NCBI GenBank assembly: GCA_016934935.1 | Contig: JAFGRW010000079.1 | Location: forward strand, 1-64,000 | Reading direction: 5' to 3' | Source: Spirochaetota bacterium | Lineage (GTDB): Bacteria > Spirochaetota > UBA4802 > JAFGJZ01 | DNA: 64,000 nucleotides | Shown: positions 17,280 to 25,609 of the stretch, one piece after another | Position numbering within the stretch: position 1 is the stretch's first letter | Layout of the letters: the number at the start of each line of letters is the position of its first letter | Made by a program: the position numbers and the translations under genes | The notes under the pieces: generated by a model | Seen by the model: only the letters and a program-made list of their open reading frames with translations | What the model was told of the DNA's origin: nothing | Databases searched by the model: none

Positions 17280-18804
17280 TAATAACACGCTCCTCAATAA
17301 ACTTGGCAGCGACCTCTTTATCATCAAAATGGCTCTTTTGCGTACCAATAATCTGGTAGTCCTCATGACCTTTACCGGCAATCACCAGAAGATCGCCTTT
17401 GTTCGCGTAATAAACCGCTCGCTTTATGGCTTCACTCCTGTCCACTATTACCTCATAATTACCATCATCAGCTTTAATACCCAAAAGAATATCATCGACT
17501 ATGGCCTGCGGATCTTCCGTACGCGGATTATCCGATGTAACAAAGGCTATATCCGAAAGTGAAACAGCTGCATGCCCCATCAAAGGCCGTTTGGTTTTAT
17601 CACGGTCACCACCGCAACCAAATACTGTAATCAACCGCCTGGGATTTATTTCTCGTGCGGCTTTTAAAAGTTTTACTAGAGCGTCATCAGTATGCGCATA
17701 ATCAACAACTACATAAAAGCCTAATGGAGAAGCTATTCTGTCAAAACGCCCTGGAACAGATTCGATAGAACATAGACCTTTAACTATTTTATCATGATCA
17801 ATGCCAAGCCCGTCAAGAGCGCCGAAAGCTATTAATGAATTGCTAATATTAAATCGTGCTGTCAAATGAAGGTCAAGATCGTAACTTGCCCCGGGAGTAT
17901 TCAAGTGATAACTGATACCCGACAATTCTGCCCTGACCGATTCGGGATCAAGACTGTAATATCCACGACCGGTACCTGCATCTCTCAATTCAAACGCTGC
18001 CCCCTTAAGTTCCTGAACCAGTCGCTCGCCATACTTATCATCACAGTTAATAACCGCATACCTGTTTGTAACTGGAGCCTCCGATTTCTGAAGCAAATCG
18101 AAAAGCTTTTTCTTCGCCTGATAATAATCTTCAAAATCTTTATGAAAATCCAGATGATCCTGTGTGAGATTTGTAAATAGAGCGATCGCGAAATGCACGT
18201 CGTCTACCCGCCCAAGCGATAAGCCGTGCGATGACACCTCCATGATTATTACATCCACCCCGTCCCGCATCATTCGGGCCATTATATTATGAATATCCCG
18301 CGACTCCGGAGTGGTATTAGGCGCCGGTTCAACAGTTTTTAGCCACCGGTAATTCACAGTCCCAATAACTCCCGGTTTCATACCCGCCTGTTTACAAACA
18401 GACTCAATCATATATGTTACAGTCGTTTTACCGTTTGTACCGGTAACTCCTATAACCGGTATTTTTTTACTCACCTCTCCATAAAAAAGAGCCGAAACCC
18501 GCGATAATGCGACCCGGCTCTCTGATGCAGTAATGAAGCAGGCATCCGGATAATCTGATATAATGGAAGATTTATGTGATGATATTAAAAACGCCCGGCA
18601 GCCACTCTTATACGCAAGCATAATATAATCGTGTCCATCACTTTTGAAACCTTCAACAGCCGAGAACAGTGATTTTTCGGAAACCCTTCGTGAATCATAA
18701 CAGATATCGTTAACAGGAAAATTATCATCTCCCTGCACAAGCGTGAACAATCCGTCACTACCCTCGACAAGATCCTTCAGTGATTTTGATTTAAATTCTT
18801 TCAT
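17269..18804 (-). CDS. murE: UDP-MurNAc-tripeptide synthetase MurE (meso-DAP type)
   Basis: Adds the third stem-peptide residue. 511 residues. GVTGTNGKTTVTYMIESV is the P-loop, TTPESRDI and MEVSSHGLSLGRV are substrate-binding blocks, and TSDNPRTEDP carries the DNPR motif typical of enzymes that add meso-diaminopimelate rather than lysine. This agrees with a leptospire-like wall more than with treponemes or borreliae, which use ornithine. The start follows ftsL by 65 bases, where ftsI would be expected in many bacteria but is absent. Confidence 0.95.
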   Translation of the reverse strand: MKEFKSKSLKDLVEGSDGLFTLVQGDDNFPVNDICYDSRRVSEKSLFSAVEGFKSDGHDYIMLAYKSGCRAFLISSHKSSIISDYPDACFITASESRVALSRVSALFYGEVSKKIPVIGVTGTNGKTTVTYMIESVCKQAGMKPGVIGTVNYRWLKTVEPAPNTTPESRDIHNIMARMMRDGVDVIIMEVSSHGLSLGRVDDVHFAIALFTNLTQDHLDFHKDFEDYYQAKKKLFDLLQKSEAPVTNRYAVINCDDKYGERLVQELKGAAFELRDAGTGRGYYSLDPESVRAELSGISYHLNTPGASYDLDLHLTARFNISNSLIAFGALDGLGIDHDKIVKGLCSIESVPGRFDRIASPLGFYVVVDYAHTDDALVKLLKAAREINPRRLITVFGCGGDRDKTKRPLMGHAAVSLSDIAFVTSDNPRTEDPQAIVDDILLGIKADDGNYEVIVDRSEAIKRAVYYANKGDLLVIAGKGHEDYQIIGTQKSHFDDKEVAAKFIEERVISEG

Positions 18805-18869
18805 TTAATCCGGCTTTCCCTCTAATTATCAGATATACAACACTAAATACATCTGGAAAGTAATCTTAT

Positions 18870-19169
18870 TTATTCAATATTAATAAGTACTACATCATCG
18901 CGTGTAGCTTTACGCAGACCGTTTTTCTCGGCATAATCATCAATAAGTTCAGGTCGCTTATATCTTTCTATTTCGTATAAAAGACGGTCTCTCTGCTTAA
19001 CCAGCTCCTTTTTATACTCTACGGATTTACGATGATACATCTTCAAATTCATTACTTCGATATTTTGCCAGACATAAAGTATCACCACGAAAATCATCGC
19101 CAGCACGATAATTGTATATTTAACAAAATCCGCCTTAGGACGGTTATTATACTCCGGTTCAGGTAACAT
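18870..19169 (-). CDS. ftsL: FtsL-like division protein
   Basis: 99 residues: a short basic cytoplasmic tail, one membrane segment (about residues 18-36), then a coiled coil (residues 45-75) and a short tail. This is the bitopic layout of FtsL, which pairs with FtsQ (DivIB) and FtsB in the divisome. Sequence similarity is weak in this family, so the call rests on layout and on position directly after rsmH (rsmH stop followed at once by ATG) and ahead of murE. Confidence 0.7.
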   Translation of the reverse strand: MLPEPEYNNRPKADFVKYTIIVLAMIFVVILYVWQNIEVMNLKMYHRKSVEYKKELVKQRDRLLYEIERYKRPELIDDYAEKNGLRKATRDDVVLINIE

Positions 19170-20123
19170 CTACTCCATTATCCTTTCACAAACTCTCAGT
19201 TTGGCGCTACGTGACCGGTTATTCTCACTCATCTCCTGTTCAGATGGCACAAGTGGTTTCCTGGTAATCAGTTTAACACGCGAGATACGGTCACATTGAC
19301 AATAACGATGATCATCACAATAACAGCCTGTTGCCAAAGAGCGAAAGCTGTTTTTTACAATACGGTCTTCAAGAGAATGAAAAGATATAGCAGCTATCCG
19401 CCCGCCTGCTTTACAGTATTTCCATGATTCACTCAGTGATTCTCTTATACTCTCAAGCTCATTGTTAACATAGATTCGTAAAGCCTGAAAAGTTTTTGTC
19501 GCTGGATGCACACTGCCTTTTTTTTTGTTGCCAACCGGTTTTGCTCTTAGCACTACCCTGGAAAGATCATCAGTTGTACGTATTGGCTCCTTTTCTCTGG
19601 CGAAGCAGATATACCTGGCAATCTTTCTCGAATGCCTCTCTTCTCCGAACCTGTATATTATATCTGCTATATCCTTCTCGGCAAAATTGTTTACAATATC
19701 ATAAGCCGAAACTTTACACCCCGGATCCAGTCTCATATCAAGAGGAGAATTTTCCTTAATTGCAAATCCCCTATCATCATCATCGAGATGCCAGGACGAA
19801 ATTCCGAAATCATATATTACAGCCGCAAGACGATTTTCCAGACCGGCCATATAAAATGCAAAACGAGAAAAATTATCATTAATCAGCGAAAATCTGTCCG
19901 CGAAAGGTAACAGGTTTTTTTTTGCCTTCTCTGCCATTCCCGGATCTCGTTCAAAACCGATCACTTTTATATTAGTAAATGTTTCAAGCAAAAGCTGTGA
20001 GTGACCACCGCTTCCAACCGTACAATCCACCACAACCGAATTATCATCCTCAACTGAAGGACGAACCATCTCAACTATCTCTCTATAAAAAACCGGATAA
20101 TGCGCCAAATCTCTTGGATCCAC
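19170..20123 (-). CDS. rsmH: 16S rRNA (cytosine-1402-N4)-methyltransferase RsmH
   Basis: SAM-dependent methyltransferase of 16S rRNA C1402, also called MraW. 317 residues from GTG 20123, one base after the mraZ stop, with GGGGGT 5 bases upstream; an ATG at 20153 and longer frames overlap mraZ. HYPVFYREIVEMV starts the conserved region, VDCTVGSGGHSQLLLE is the SAM-binding motif I, DFGISSWHLDDDDRGF is a family block, and AAISFHSLEDRIVK lies near the C-terminus. Confidence 0.94.
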   Translation of the reverse strand: MDPRDLAHYPVFYREIVEMVRPSVEDDNSVVVDCTVGSGGHSQLLLETFTNIKVIGFERDPGMAEKAKKNLLPFADRFSLINDNFSRFAFYMAGLENRLAAVIYDFGISSWHLDDDDRGFAIKENSPLDMRLDPGCKVSAYDIVNNFAEKDIADIIYRFGEERHSRKIARYICFAREKEPIRTTDDLSRVVLRAKPVGNKKKGSVHPATKTFQALRIYVNNELESIRESLSESWKYCKAGGRIAAISFHSLEDRIVKNSFRSLATGCYCDDHRYCQCDRISRVKLITRKPLVPSEQEMSENNRSRSAKLRVCERIME

Positions 20124-20124
20124 G

Positions 20125-20559
20125 TCATACCCCCAGATCTGACGCGAATTCATCGAATCGATCCATTGAAGGCCTATAACCATCATAGCGCTCGGCACTC
20201 CAGATCTCGATACGGTCATAAACACCGATAATTACAGTATCCTTAACCAGACCCGCGAAATCGGCTAAAGCAGGAGGAATCAGTATTCGCCCCTGTTTGT
20301 CAAGATCACAATCACTAGCTCCTCCCAGTAAGAATCTTATTCGTTTACGGTTTTCTGGATCGTTCTGAGGCAAGGACAAGAGCTTTTCTTTAACAAAGTT
20401 CTCCCAATCTTGAGGTCTGAAAGCCATTACACAACGGTCAAATCCGGGCGCCATAACAAGCCGGTCAATCATATCGGGACCATAGGCTTTACGTATCTTG
20501 ACAGGGACAGCAACACGCCCCCGGTCATCAAGAAGAGGTCTGTATTCTCCAATAAACAC
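20125..20559 (-). CDS. mraZ: Transcriptional regulator MraZ
   Basis: 144 residues, GTG start. Two SpoVT/AbrB-like domains: the first begins FIGEYRPLLDDRGRVAVPVKIRK, the second holds DCDLDKQGRILIPPALADFAG, each with the DxxGR signature. MraZ forms rings and binds repeated TGGGN motifs ahead of its own gene to repress the dcw operon. Such repeats are seen at 20580-20614. It is the first gene of the operon. Confidence 0.94.
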   Translation of the reverse strand: MFIGEYRPLLDDRGRVAVPVKIRKAYGPDMIDRLVMAPGFDRCVMAFRPQDWENFVKEKLLSLPQNDPENRKRIRFLLGGASDCDLDKQGRILIPPALADFAGLVKDTVIIGVYDRIEIWSAERYDGYRPSMDRFDEFASDLGV

Positions 20560-20579
20560 CTAAAGCCGCCCCCGCGAAA

Positions 20580-20614
20580 CCCATTTAACAGAACATAATC
20601 CCCATTTGTCCCCA
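20580..20614 (-). promoter_or_regulatory. MraZ box operator
   Basis: On the minus strand, TGGGG at 20610-20614 and TGGGG at 20600-20604 are spaced exactly 10 bases apart, with a further TGGG at 20580-20583. Repeated TGGGN with 5-base spacers is the known MraZ operator. The site lies 20 to 55 bases ahead of mraZ, and a TTGACA hexamer is found further upstream. Confidence 0.7.
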
Positions 20615-20724
20615 TCAGCCTTTCAAATGAGACATAATTTGTCAAACACAATTTTCTTGTTGAATAATTAGTATAACAGGTTTACAAAAGACCAAATTCT
20701 GCATTTAAAAAGGATTACCATAAG

Positions 20725-20737
20725 CCAGATAATCTGG
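20725..20737. promoter_or_regulatory. 13-bp palindrome upstream of the adenylate cyclase gene
   Basis: CCAGAT-A-ATCTGG, about 28 bases before the start codon. It could be an operator or a small hairpin. It does not match the CRP consensus. Confidence 0.3.
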
Positions 20738-20764
20738 ACTATCATATCGAGTATTGGAGAACCG

Positions 20765-22876
20765 ATGATTGCTTCCGCCCGGCGTTCAATCATATTTATT
20801 GTAATATTATCCTCTCTTTTATCCTGCACCTGGAAAGAAAAGGGGGAAGCTGATAAAGGAATTCTCAATCTTTCGACCCCCGATTTTGTATCAGGAGCCC
20901 TCTACAGCCTTGAGGGAGAATGGGAATTCTACTGGATGACTCTGACTGAACCGGGAAAGAGTGTCTCAGACTATACACATAATATGCGTTACTGCGATAT
21001 CCCCGGAACCTGGAACTCGGATATAAGCATATACCCCCCTCATGGCTACGCTACTTTGAGACTTACAGTACTCTTGCCCGATCACGACCAGGTATACGCC
21101 CTGTATATTCCGCCAATGCTTACTGCATATTCTCTCTGGATCGATGGTAAAATAATCTCCTTTAATGGAAAAATTGGGACCAGTGGCCGCGACTCTTCTC
21201 CACAGTACATGACCAAAATAGCCCCTTTTAAACCTGAATCAGATAAAATAGAAATAGTATGTCAAATATCCAACTACCATTACCGCAAAGGAGGCATGTG
21301 GAGCCCGATATTGATAGGCCATGCCAACGAAATTAACCGTTTGCGGGATTTAAATGTAGCTATCGCCCTTTTTCTTTGCGGAGCTTTTATAATTATGGCA
21401 CTCTACCATATTGGAATATATATTTTCAGACCCCAGGAGCTCTCCTCACTCTTTTTCGCACTATTTTGTCTAACTTTTACTATTCGTATCATAACCACCG
21501 GCGAAGTACTCTTATCCGAATTTATCACCGATATTAATTGGGGACTTCTAATAAAACTCGAGCTTATGCCACTCTTTTTCGGCGGTCCGGTATTTCTTCA
21601 GTTTTTCAAAACACTTTTCCCGAAGGACGTAGGAAATATTATTAGAAAAACTATTATCTATTCGGCCTTGGCAATAGGCGCATTCATAATAATACTGCCC
21701 GTCTCGTATGCAAGCTATCTGGTTCCCCCCCTTGAAGTAATTATTGTGCTTGGCATGCTATATATCACAATTTGCCTGATAAAAGCACTACGGCTAAATC
21801 GTCCTGGAGCCAAATACATGTTTTTCGCCTTTATCATTTTTTTCGCTACAGCAGTAAACGATATTCTTTTCGCTCTGGAGTTCATTCAAACATCTTATAT
21901 GCTTCCATTTGGTCTTTTTATTTTCATACTTGCAGAATCTTTTCTTCTTGCAAAGAACATCGCCAGATCTTACACAAATGTCGAACTGCTATCCGGAGAG
22001 CTGCACAAGACAAACAGGGCGATGAGCAGGTTTGTTCCGAATGAATTTCTGGCGTTTCTTAACAAAAAAAGCATTATGGATATCCGTCTGGGAGATCAGC
22101 ATCTTCAATTCATGACCATACTTTTTTGTGATATACGCTCCTTTACCACCCTATCAGAAAAAATGAGTCCCCAGCAAAACTTCAACTTTTTGAACTCTTA
22201 TCTTAAAAAAATCGGCCCCGTTATCCGTAAAAACAACGGTTTTATTGATAAATATATTGGCGACGAGATAATGGCTCTATTCCCCAATTCAGCCTCCGAT
22301 GCGGTTAAAACAGCTGTCGAAATCTTTACAGAGATTAAATCCTTTAACATTACATCCGTTTCCAAGGGTTACCCTCCTATCAACGTAGGCGTGGGCATCC
22401 ATACAGGTAATATTATGTTAGGTATAATCGGTGAAGACCAACGCATCGAGAGCACTGTAATTTCTGATACGGTAAACCTTGCTTCGCGAATAGAAAAGCT
22501 GACAAGGCTGTACAAAACAGATATACTGGTTACAGGTAAAACATTAACCAAACTTGATAACCTGGGCAGGCTCCATGTACGAATGATAGATATCGTACAG
22601 GTGAGAGGCAAAACAGAAGAATCCGCTATTTTTGAAATTTACGACAGCAATGATTATGACACTATTGCCATCAAAGACAAGACAAAAGAGGAGTTAGAAT
22701 ACGCGATTAATCTCTACTTCAAAGCTGACTTTATTAAGTCACTAGAGCTTCTTGAAAAAATCCTGATTCAAAACCCTCATGACGGAGTTGTTAACCTTTA
22801 TATCAAAAGGTGCAAAAAATATATCGAATTGGGAACACCTGCCAACTGGACTGGTGTAAGCCGATTTGAAGGTTGA
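20765..22876 (+). CDS. Membrane-bound class III adenylate cyclase with 7TM-DISM receptor region
   Basis: 703 residues with GGAG ahead of the ATG. Residues 1-21 form a lipoprotein signal (SSLLSC, C21). Residues about 35-190 are a periplasmic beta-rich sensor of the 7TMR-DISM extracellular type, and residues 195-400 hold seven membrane segments. Residues 445-640 are a class III cyclase: metal aspartates D456 (FCDIRSF) and D500 (YIGDE), adenine-selecting K496 and D568, transition-state N571 and R575. These residues favour ATP over GTP. The C-terminus is helical, perhaps one TPR-like unit. It likely turns an external signal into cAMP; a cyclic-nucleotide-binding-like protein is encoded 3 kb away on the other strand. 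Confidence 0.88.
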   Translation: MIASARRSIIFIVILSSLLSCTWKEKGEADKGILNLSTPDFVSGALYSLEGEWEFYWMTLTEPGKSVSDYTHNMRYCDIPGTWNSDISIYPPHGYATLRLTVLLPDHDQVYALYIPPMLTAYSLWIDGKIISFNGKIGTSGRDSSPQYMTKIAPFKPESDKIEIVCQISNYHYRKGGMWSPILIGHANEINRLRDLNVAIALFLCGAFIIMALYHIGIYIFRPQELSSLFFALFCLTFTIRIITTGEVLLSEFITDINWGLLIKLELMPLFFGGPVFLQFFKTLFPKDVGNIIRKTIIYSALAIGAFIIILPVSYASYLVPPLEVIIVLGMLYITICLIKALRLNRPGAKYMFFAFIIFFATAVNDILFALEFIQTSYMLPFGLFIFILAESFLLAKNIARSYTNVELLSGELHKTNRAMSRFVPNEFLAFLNKKSIMDIRLGDQHLQFMTILFCDIRSFTTLSEKMSPQQNFNFLNSYLKKIGPVIRKNNGFIDKYIGDEIMALFPNSASDAVKTAVEIFTEIKSFNITSVSKGYPPINVGVGIHTGNIMLGIIGEDQRIESTVISDTVNLASRIEKLTRLYKTDILVTGKTLTKLDNLGRLHVRMIDIVQVRGKTEESAIFEIYDSNDYDTIAIKDKTKEELEYAINLYFKADFIKSLELLEKILIQNPHDGVVNLYIKRCKKYIELGTPANWTGVSRFEG
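22584..22595 (-). repeat. Dispersed 12-mer CGATATCTATCA
   Basis: An exact copy on the minus strand inside the adenylate cyclase gene, in a frame unrelated to the tcdA copies. Confidence 0.6.
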
Positions 22877-22980
22877 GTCTGGTATTTTATTAAAAAGATC
22901 GTTTTTAGATGTTTTATTCCATTTTATAGTTAAATTATCTACAGAATAATTTTATACGCAGGTAATCTAGGTACTGTTAA

Positions 22981-24048
22981 ATGACAAATAAAAACGAACA
23001 GCTGCAAAAGTTAAAAGATGAAAACAACTACCTGAAAGAATACACCCTCAAACTTTCTACTCTGATTGATGTAAATTCACTCGTTGTATCATCACTGGAC
23101 AAAGAGACCGTATTAAAGACGATACTGGAACAGACCAAAATTCTTATGAGCTGCAGCGAAGCAAGTGTTCTGCTGGTAGATCATAATAAACGATCTCTAT
23201 ACTTTGCCCTGTTCTCTGAGACAAATAACGCTGAACCCCTTGCTGCTATTCGAATCAAACGTGGAGAGGGAATAGCCGGTAAAGTCTGGCAAACTGGCGA
23301 ACCGGTGATAACTTCCGAAAAAGGTTATGACAACCGTGTTTCACGCAAGGTCGATCAAAAGCTGGACAGCAAAACACACTCTCTGATTGCAGTTCCTCTT
23401 ACCGTTAAAGGTGAAATTATCGGAGTAATGGAAGCTATCAACAAAAATGATACCGGAGCTTTCACCAGGGACGATCTCGAGATCTTTCAAATTCTTTCAA
23501 ATCAGGCAGCAATAGCAATATATAATGCCGACCTTTACGAAATGGCCACACGTGACGGCATGACAAAACTCTATATTCGACGCTATTTTGATACCAGATT
23601 AGCCGAAGAGTTCGCCAGATCATCAAGGTATAACCGTGACATAGCACTAATAATGTTTGATATTGATCATTTTAAAAGTTTCAACGACAACTACGGTCAC
23701 CAGTTAGGGGATAAGGTACTTATTAAAACAGCTGAGATAATACAAAACTTTTGTCGCGCTTGTGATATCCCGTCACGCTTCGGTGGTGAAGAATTTTCTG
23801 TCATTCTTCCCGAAACGGGAATACAGGGAGCCGAGAATCTGGCTGAACGAATCAGGGCAGGTGTCGAATCAGAAACAATTTATGATAATAATCAAAAGAT
23901 AAAACTAACAATTTCGGCCGGTATCGCCACCAGACAGACAAGCGGCTCTGTTAGTGCAAAAAAACTTGTCTCCAATGCCGACAAAGCCCTTTACATGTCA
24001 AAACAGAATGGACGCAACATGGTAACCCTATTCCACAAGAAGGAATAG
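22981..24048 (+). CDS. GAF-GGDEF diguanylate cyclase
   Basis: 355 soluble residues: a short coiled coil (5-30), a GAF domain (about 35-185) and a GGDEF domain (190-350). The active site reads GGEEF at 268-272, with the metal residue D227 (MFDIDHFK). An intact inhibitory site, R259-A-C-D262, lies exactly five residues before the GGEEF, so c-di-GMP feedback is expected. The GAF domain could sense a small molecule. It follows the adenylate cyclase gene by 104 bases on the same strand, so one transcript could make both second messengers. Confidence 0.92.
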   Translation: MTNKNEQLQKLKDENNYLKEYTLKLSTLIDVNSLVVSSLDKETVLKTILEQTKILMSCSEASVLLVDHNKRSLYFALFSETNNAEPLAAIRIKRGEGIAGKVWQTGEPVITSEKGYDNRVSRKVDQKLDSKTHSLIAVPLTVKGEIIGVMEAINKNDTGAFTRDDLEIFQILSNQAAIAIYNADLYEMATRDGMTKLYIRRYFDTRLAEEFARSSRYNRDIALIMFDIDHFKSFNDNYGHQLGDKVLIKTAEIIQNFCRACDIPSRFGGEEFSVILPETGIQGAENLAERIRAGVESETIYDNNQKIKLTISAGIATRQTSGSVSAKKLVSNADKALYMSKQNGRNMVTLFHKKE

Positions 24049-24054
24049 CAGGTA

Positions 24055-24104
24055 GCTTCGAAAAATTACCATTTCCGAAACGACTATATTTAGTCACAAA
24101 GCAA
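24055..24104 (+). repeat. Dispersed palindromic element, partial copy C
   Basis: GCTTCGAAAAATTACCATTT followed by CCGAAACGACTATATTTAGTC aligns with the left half of copy A. The central hairpin is kept as GACTA-TATT-TAGTC although the bases differ. The right arm is missing or diverged. It lies between the convergent diguanylate cyclase and lipoprotein genes and reaches into the 3' end of the latter. Confidence 0.5.
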
Positions 24105-24777
24105 GACGTATTTTTTTTCCATCCGAGTCGGTAACTGTAGATTTTATAAGTAGCTGTCTGAATGTCAGGTGATCATCATAAAATTCACGGATATTCTGTT
24201 TTAAAAGCCAGACCGTCATAAGTTCCCGACGCCCGCGCCTGAACCAGAAAAGTCCCACAACAACACCTTCCACACTCGTTTCCGAAAGAATATCATCATA
24301 CCGCCTTGTTACCTCAAGAGCATTTGGAAGATACTTGTCGATCATGGCGGCACCATTAATAAAATAATTCTTGTCTTCATCAACAAAATTTTGACTACAG
24401 CTAACGTCAAACCCAAGATACAAAAGATCAGTCTCTTTACCAAGACGGTCATAATAGAAACCGATTGATCTTTCTTTAATATTATATCTATGCTTTTCTG
24501 TTAAAACTTCAGCAAGTCCCAAAAGACAACGTTCATGTTTCTTATGATAGTATTCACCATCAGTAGTATAATCCTCCGGTTTCACCAGAAACCGAGCATA
24601 TTCATCGGGTTTTTCGGCTACATAATTAGACACCGAATATTTATCCTCTGGTGGTTCAGGATCCGAGATAATAATGGATTTCGTGTTGCCACCGGTTGTA
24701 GCAGTACCACAAGAAAAAACACTAACAACAGAAATGAATATAAATAATTTTACATAATGACTCAAAATAATTTTCAC
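24094..24777 (-). CDS. Hypothetical lipoprotein
   Basis: 227 residues, GTG start with AAGGA upstream. The signal peptide ends in a lipobox-like VFSCG (Cys at about residue 23). The mature part is charged, with alternating strand and helix, and ends about 15 residues after a basic patch (FRRGRRE). No known domain is recognised. It is the last gene of a three-gene operon with the ATPase-like and cyclic-nucleotide-binding-like proteins, four bases after the ATPase-like stop, so a shared pathway at the cell envelope is plausible. Confidence 0.6.
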   Translation of the reverse strand: MKIILSHYVKLFIFISVVSVFSCGTATTGGNTKSIIISDPEPPEDKYSVSNYVAEKPDEYARFLVKPEDYTTDGEYYHKKHERCLLGLAEVLTEKHRYNIKERSIGFYYDRLGKETDLLYLGFDVSCSQNFVDEDKNYFINGAAMIDKYLPNALEVTRRYDDILSETSVEGVVVGLFWFRRGRRELMTVWLLKQNIREFYDDHLTFRQLLIKSTVTDSDGKKIRLAL

Positions 24778-24780
24778 CTA

Positions 24781-25599
24781 TTAATCCTTTTGCAATTGTT
24801 TTAATTCGGCTATCGGAAAAGAGAGTATAACAGTCGTATCGGAAGCCGCCAATATCTGAATGGTTTGGTAAGGATCCAGACCTATTCCTATCAACATACT
24901 ATCAATAGTGGCATATCCCAGACCAAATCCGGAATCAGTTGTGTCAAGGTGATTAACAAAAAATTCATATTCACGACCAACCTTGTGATACTGCAAAAAC
25001 TCATCCCGTTTTTCATGAATTCTTTTAAGGTCAATATCCGTTATGGGAGCAGTGTTGGTAACCTCAATGAAAATAAATTGTCCATCACTTTCAATTTTCA
25101 AAAGTGTTCTTACATCATTTTTTTTCAAAAGGTTTTTAATATGCGCCAATCGTTTTAATGATCGAAGCTGCTCAATTTCGGATGCGTTGCACTCCCGGTT
25201 TGAAATATATGCTTTGTCTTTCAGTTTTATTTGAGTAGCCTCTTCGTTAAGAACCCTGCGAACCTGATCAACAAGATTATGCTCCCTGTAAATTTCCGGT
25301 GCTATAATATCAAAAGAGGATTTGTCTTTAATCAGGTTATTTATCTGCTCATTTAATGTTTTTTCATCAGCGTCAGGTTGATCCAGCATGTGCTTGTCAT
25401 AGAGTTTGCTTAAAACCATAATAAACTTGTAATTGGCTTTTATTGAGTTTTTTATCAGTTCATCAACACACTGGAAAACATCTCCTACCAGATATTCCAA
25501 CCCCTCTCTGCCAAAAAAGTTTCTGCATAACTCAACAATCTGATCTTTTACTTTTTTGCTGTAAATATTTATTACTGTAGATACTTTTCGTCTTGCCAT
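24781..25599 (-). CDS. GHKL ATPase-like protein (histidine-kinase-type ATP-binding fold)
   Basis: 272 residues, ATG 10 bases after the preceding gene. An N-box-like motif lies near residues 46-55 (DELIKNSIKA), and a G2-like motif (DSGFGLGYATI) near residue 220, as in histidine kinases and anti-sigma kinases. The G1 box, normally DxGxG, reads EVTNTAPIT, so the usual Asp appears to be replaced. No His-phosphorylation domain is seen. It may be an ATPase regulator or a binding-only relative. The operon places it between the cyclic-nucleotide-binding-like protein and a lipoprotein. Confidence 0.6.
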   Translation of the reverse strand: MARRKVSTVINIYSKKVKDQIVELCRNFFGREGLEYLVGDVFQCVDELIKNSIKANYKFIMVLSKLYDKHMLDQPDADEKTLNEQINNLIKDKSSFDIIAPEIYREHNLVDQVRRVLNEEATQIKLKDKAYISNRECNASEIEQLRSLKRLAHIKNLLKKNDVRTLLKIESDGQFIFIEVTNTAPITDIDLKRIHEKRDEFLQYHKVGREYEFFVNHLDTTDSGFGLGYATIDSMLIGIGLDPYQTIQILAASDTTVILSFPIAELKQLQKD

Positions 25600-25609
25600 T
25601 TACTCACCG

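Noticed and set aside
20725-20737. CCAGATAATCTGG as a CRP site near the adenylate cyclase gene
   Set aside because: The CRP consensus is TGTGA-N6-TCACA; only a palindrome is shared.
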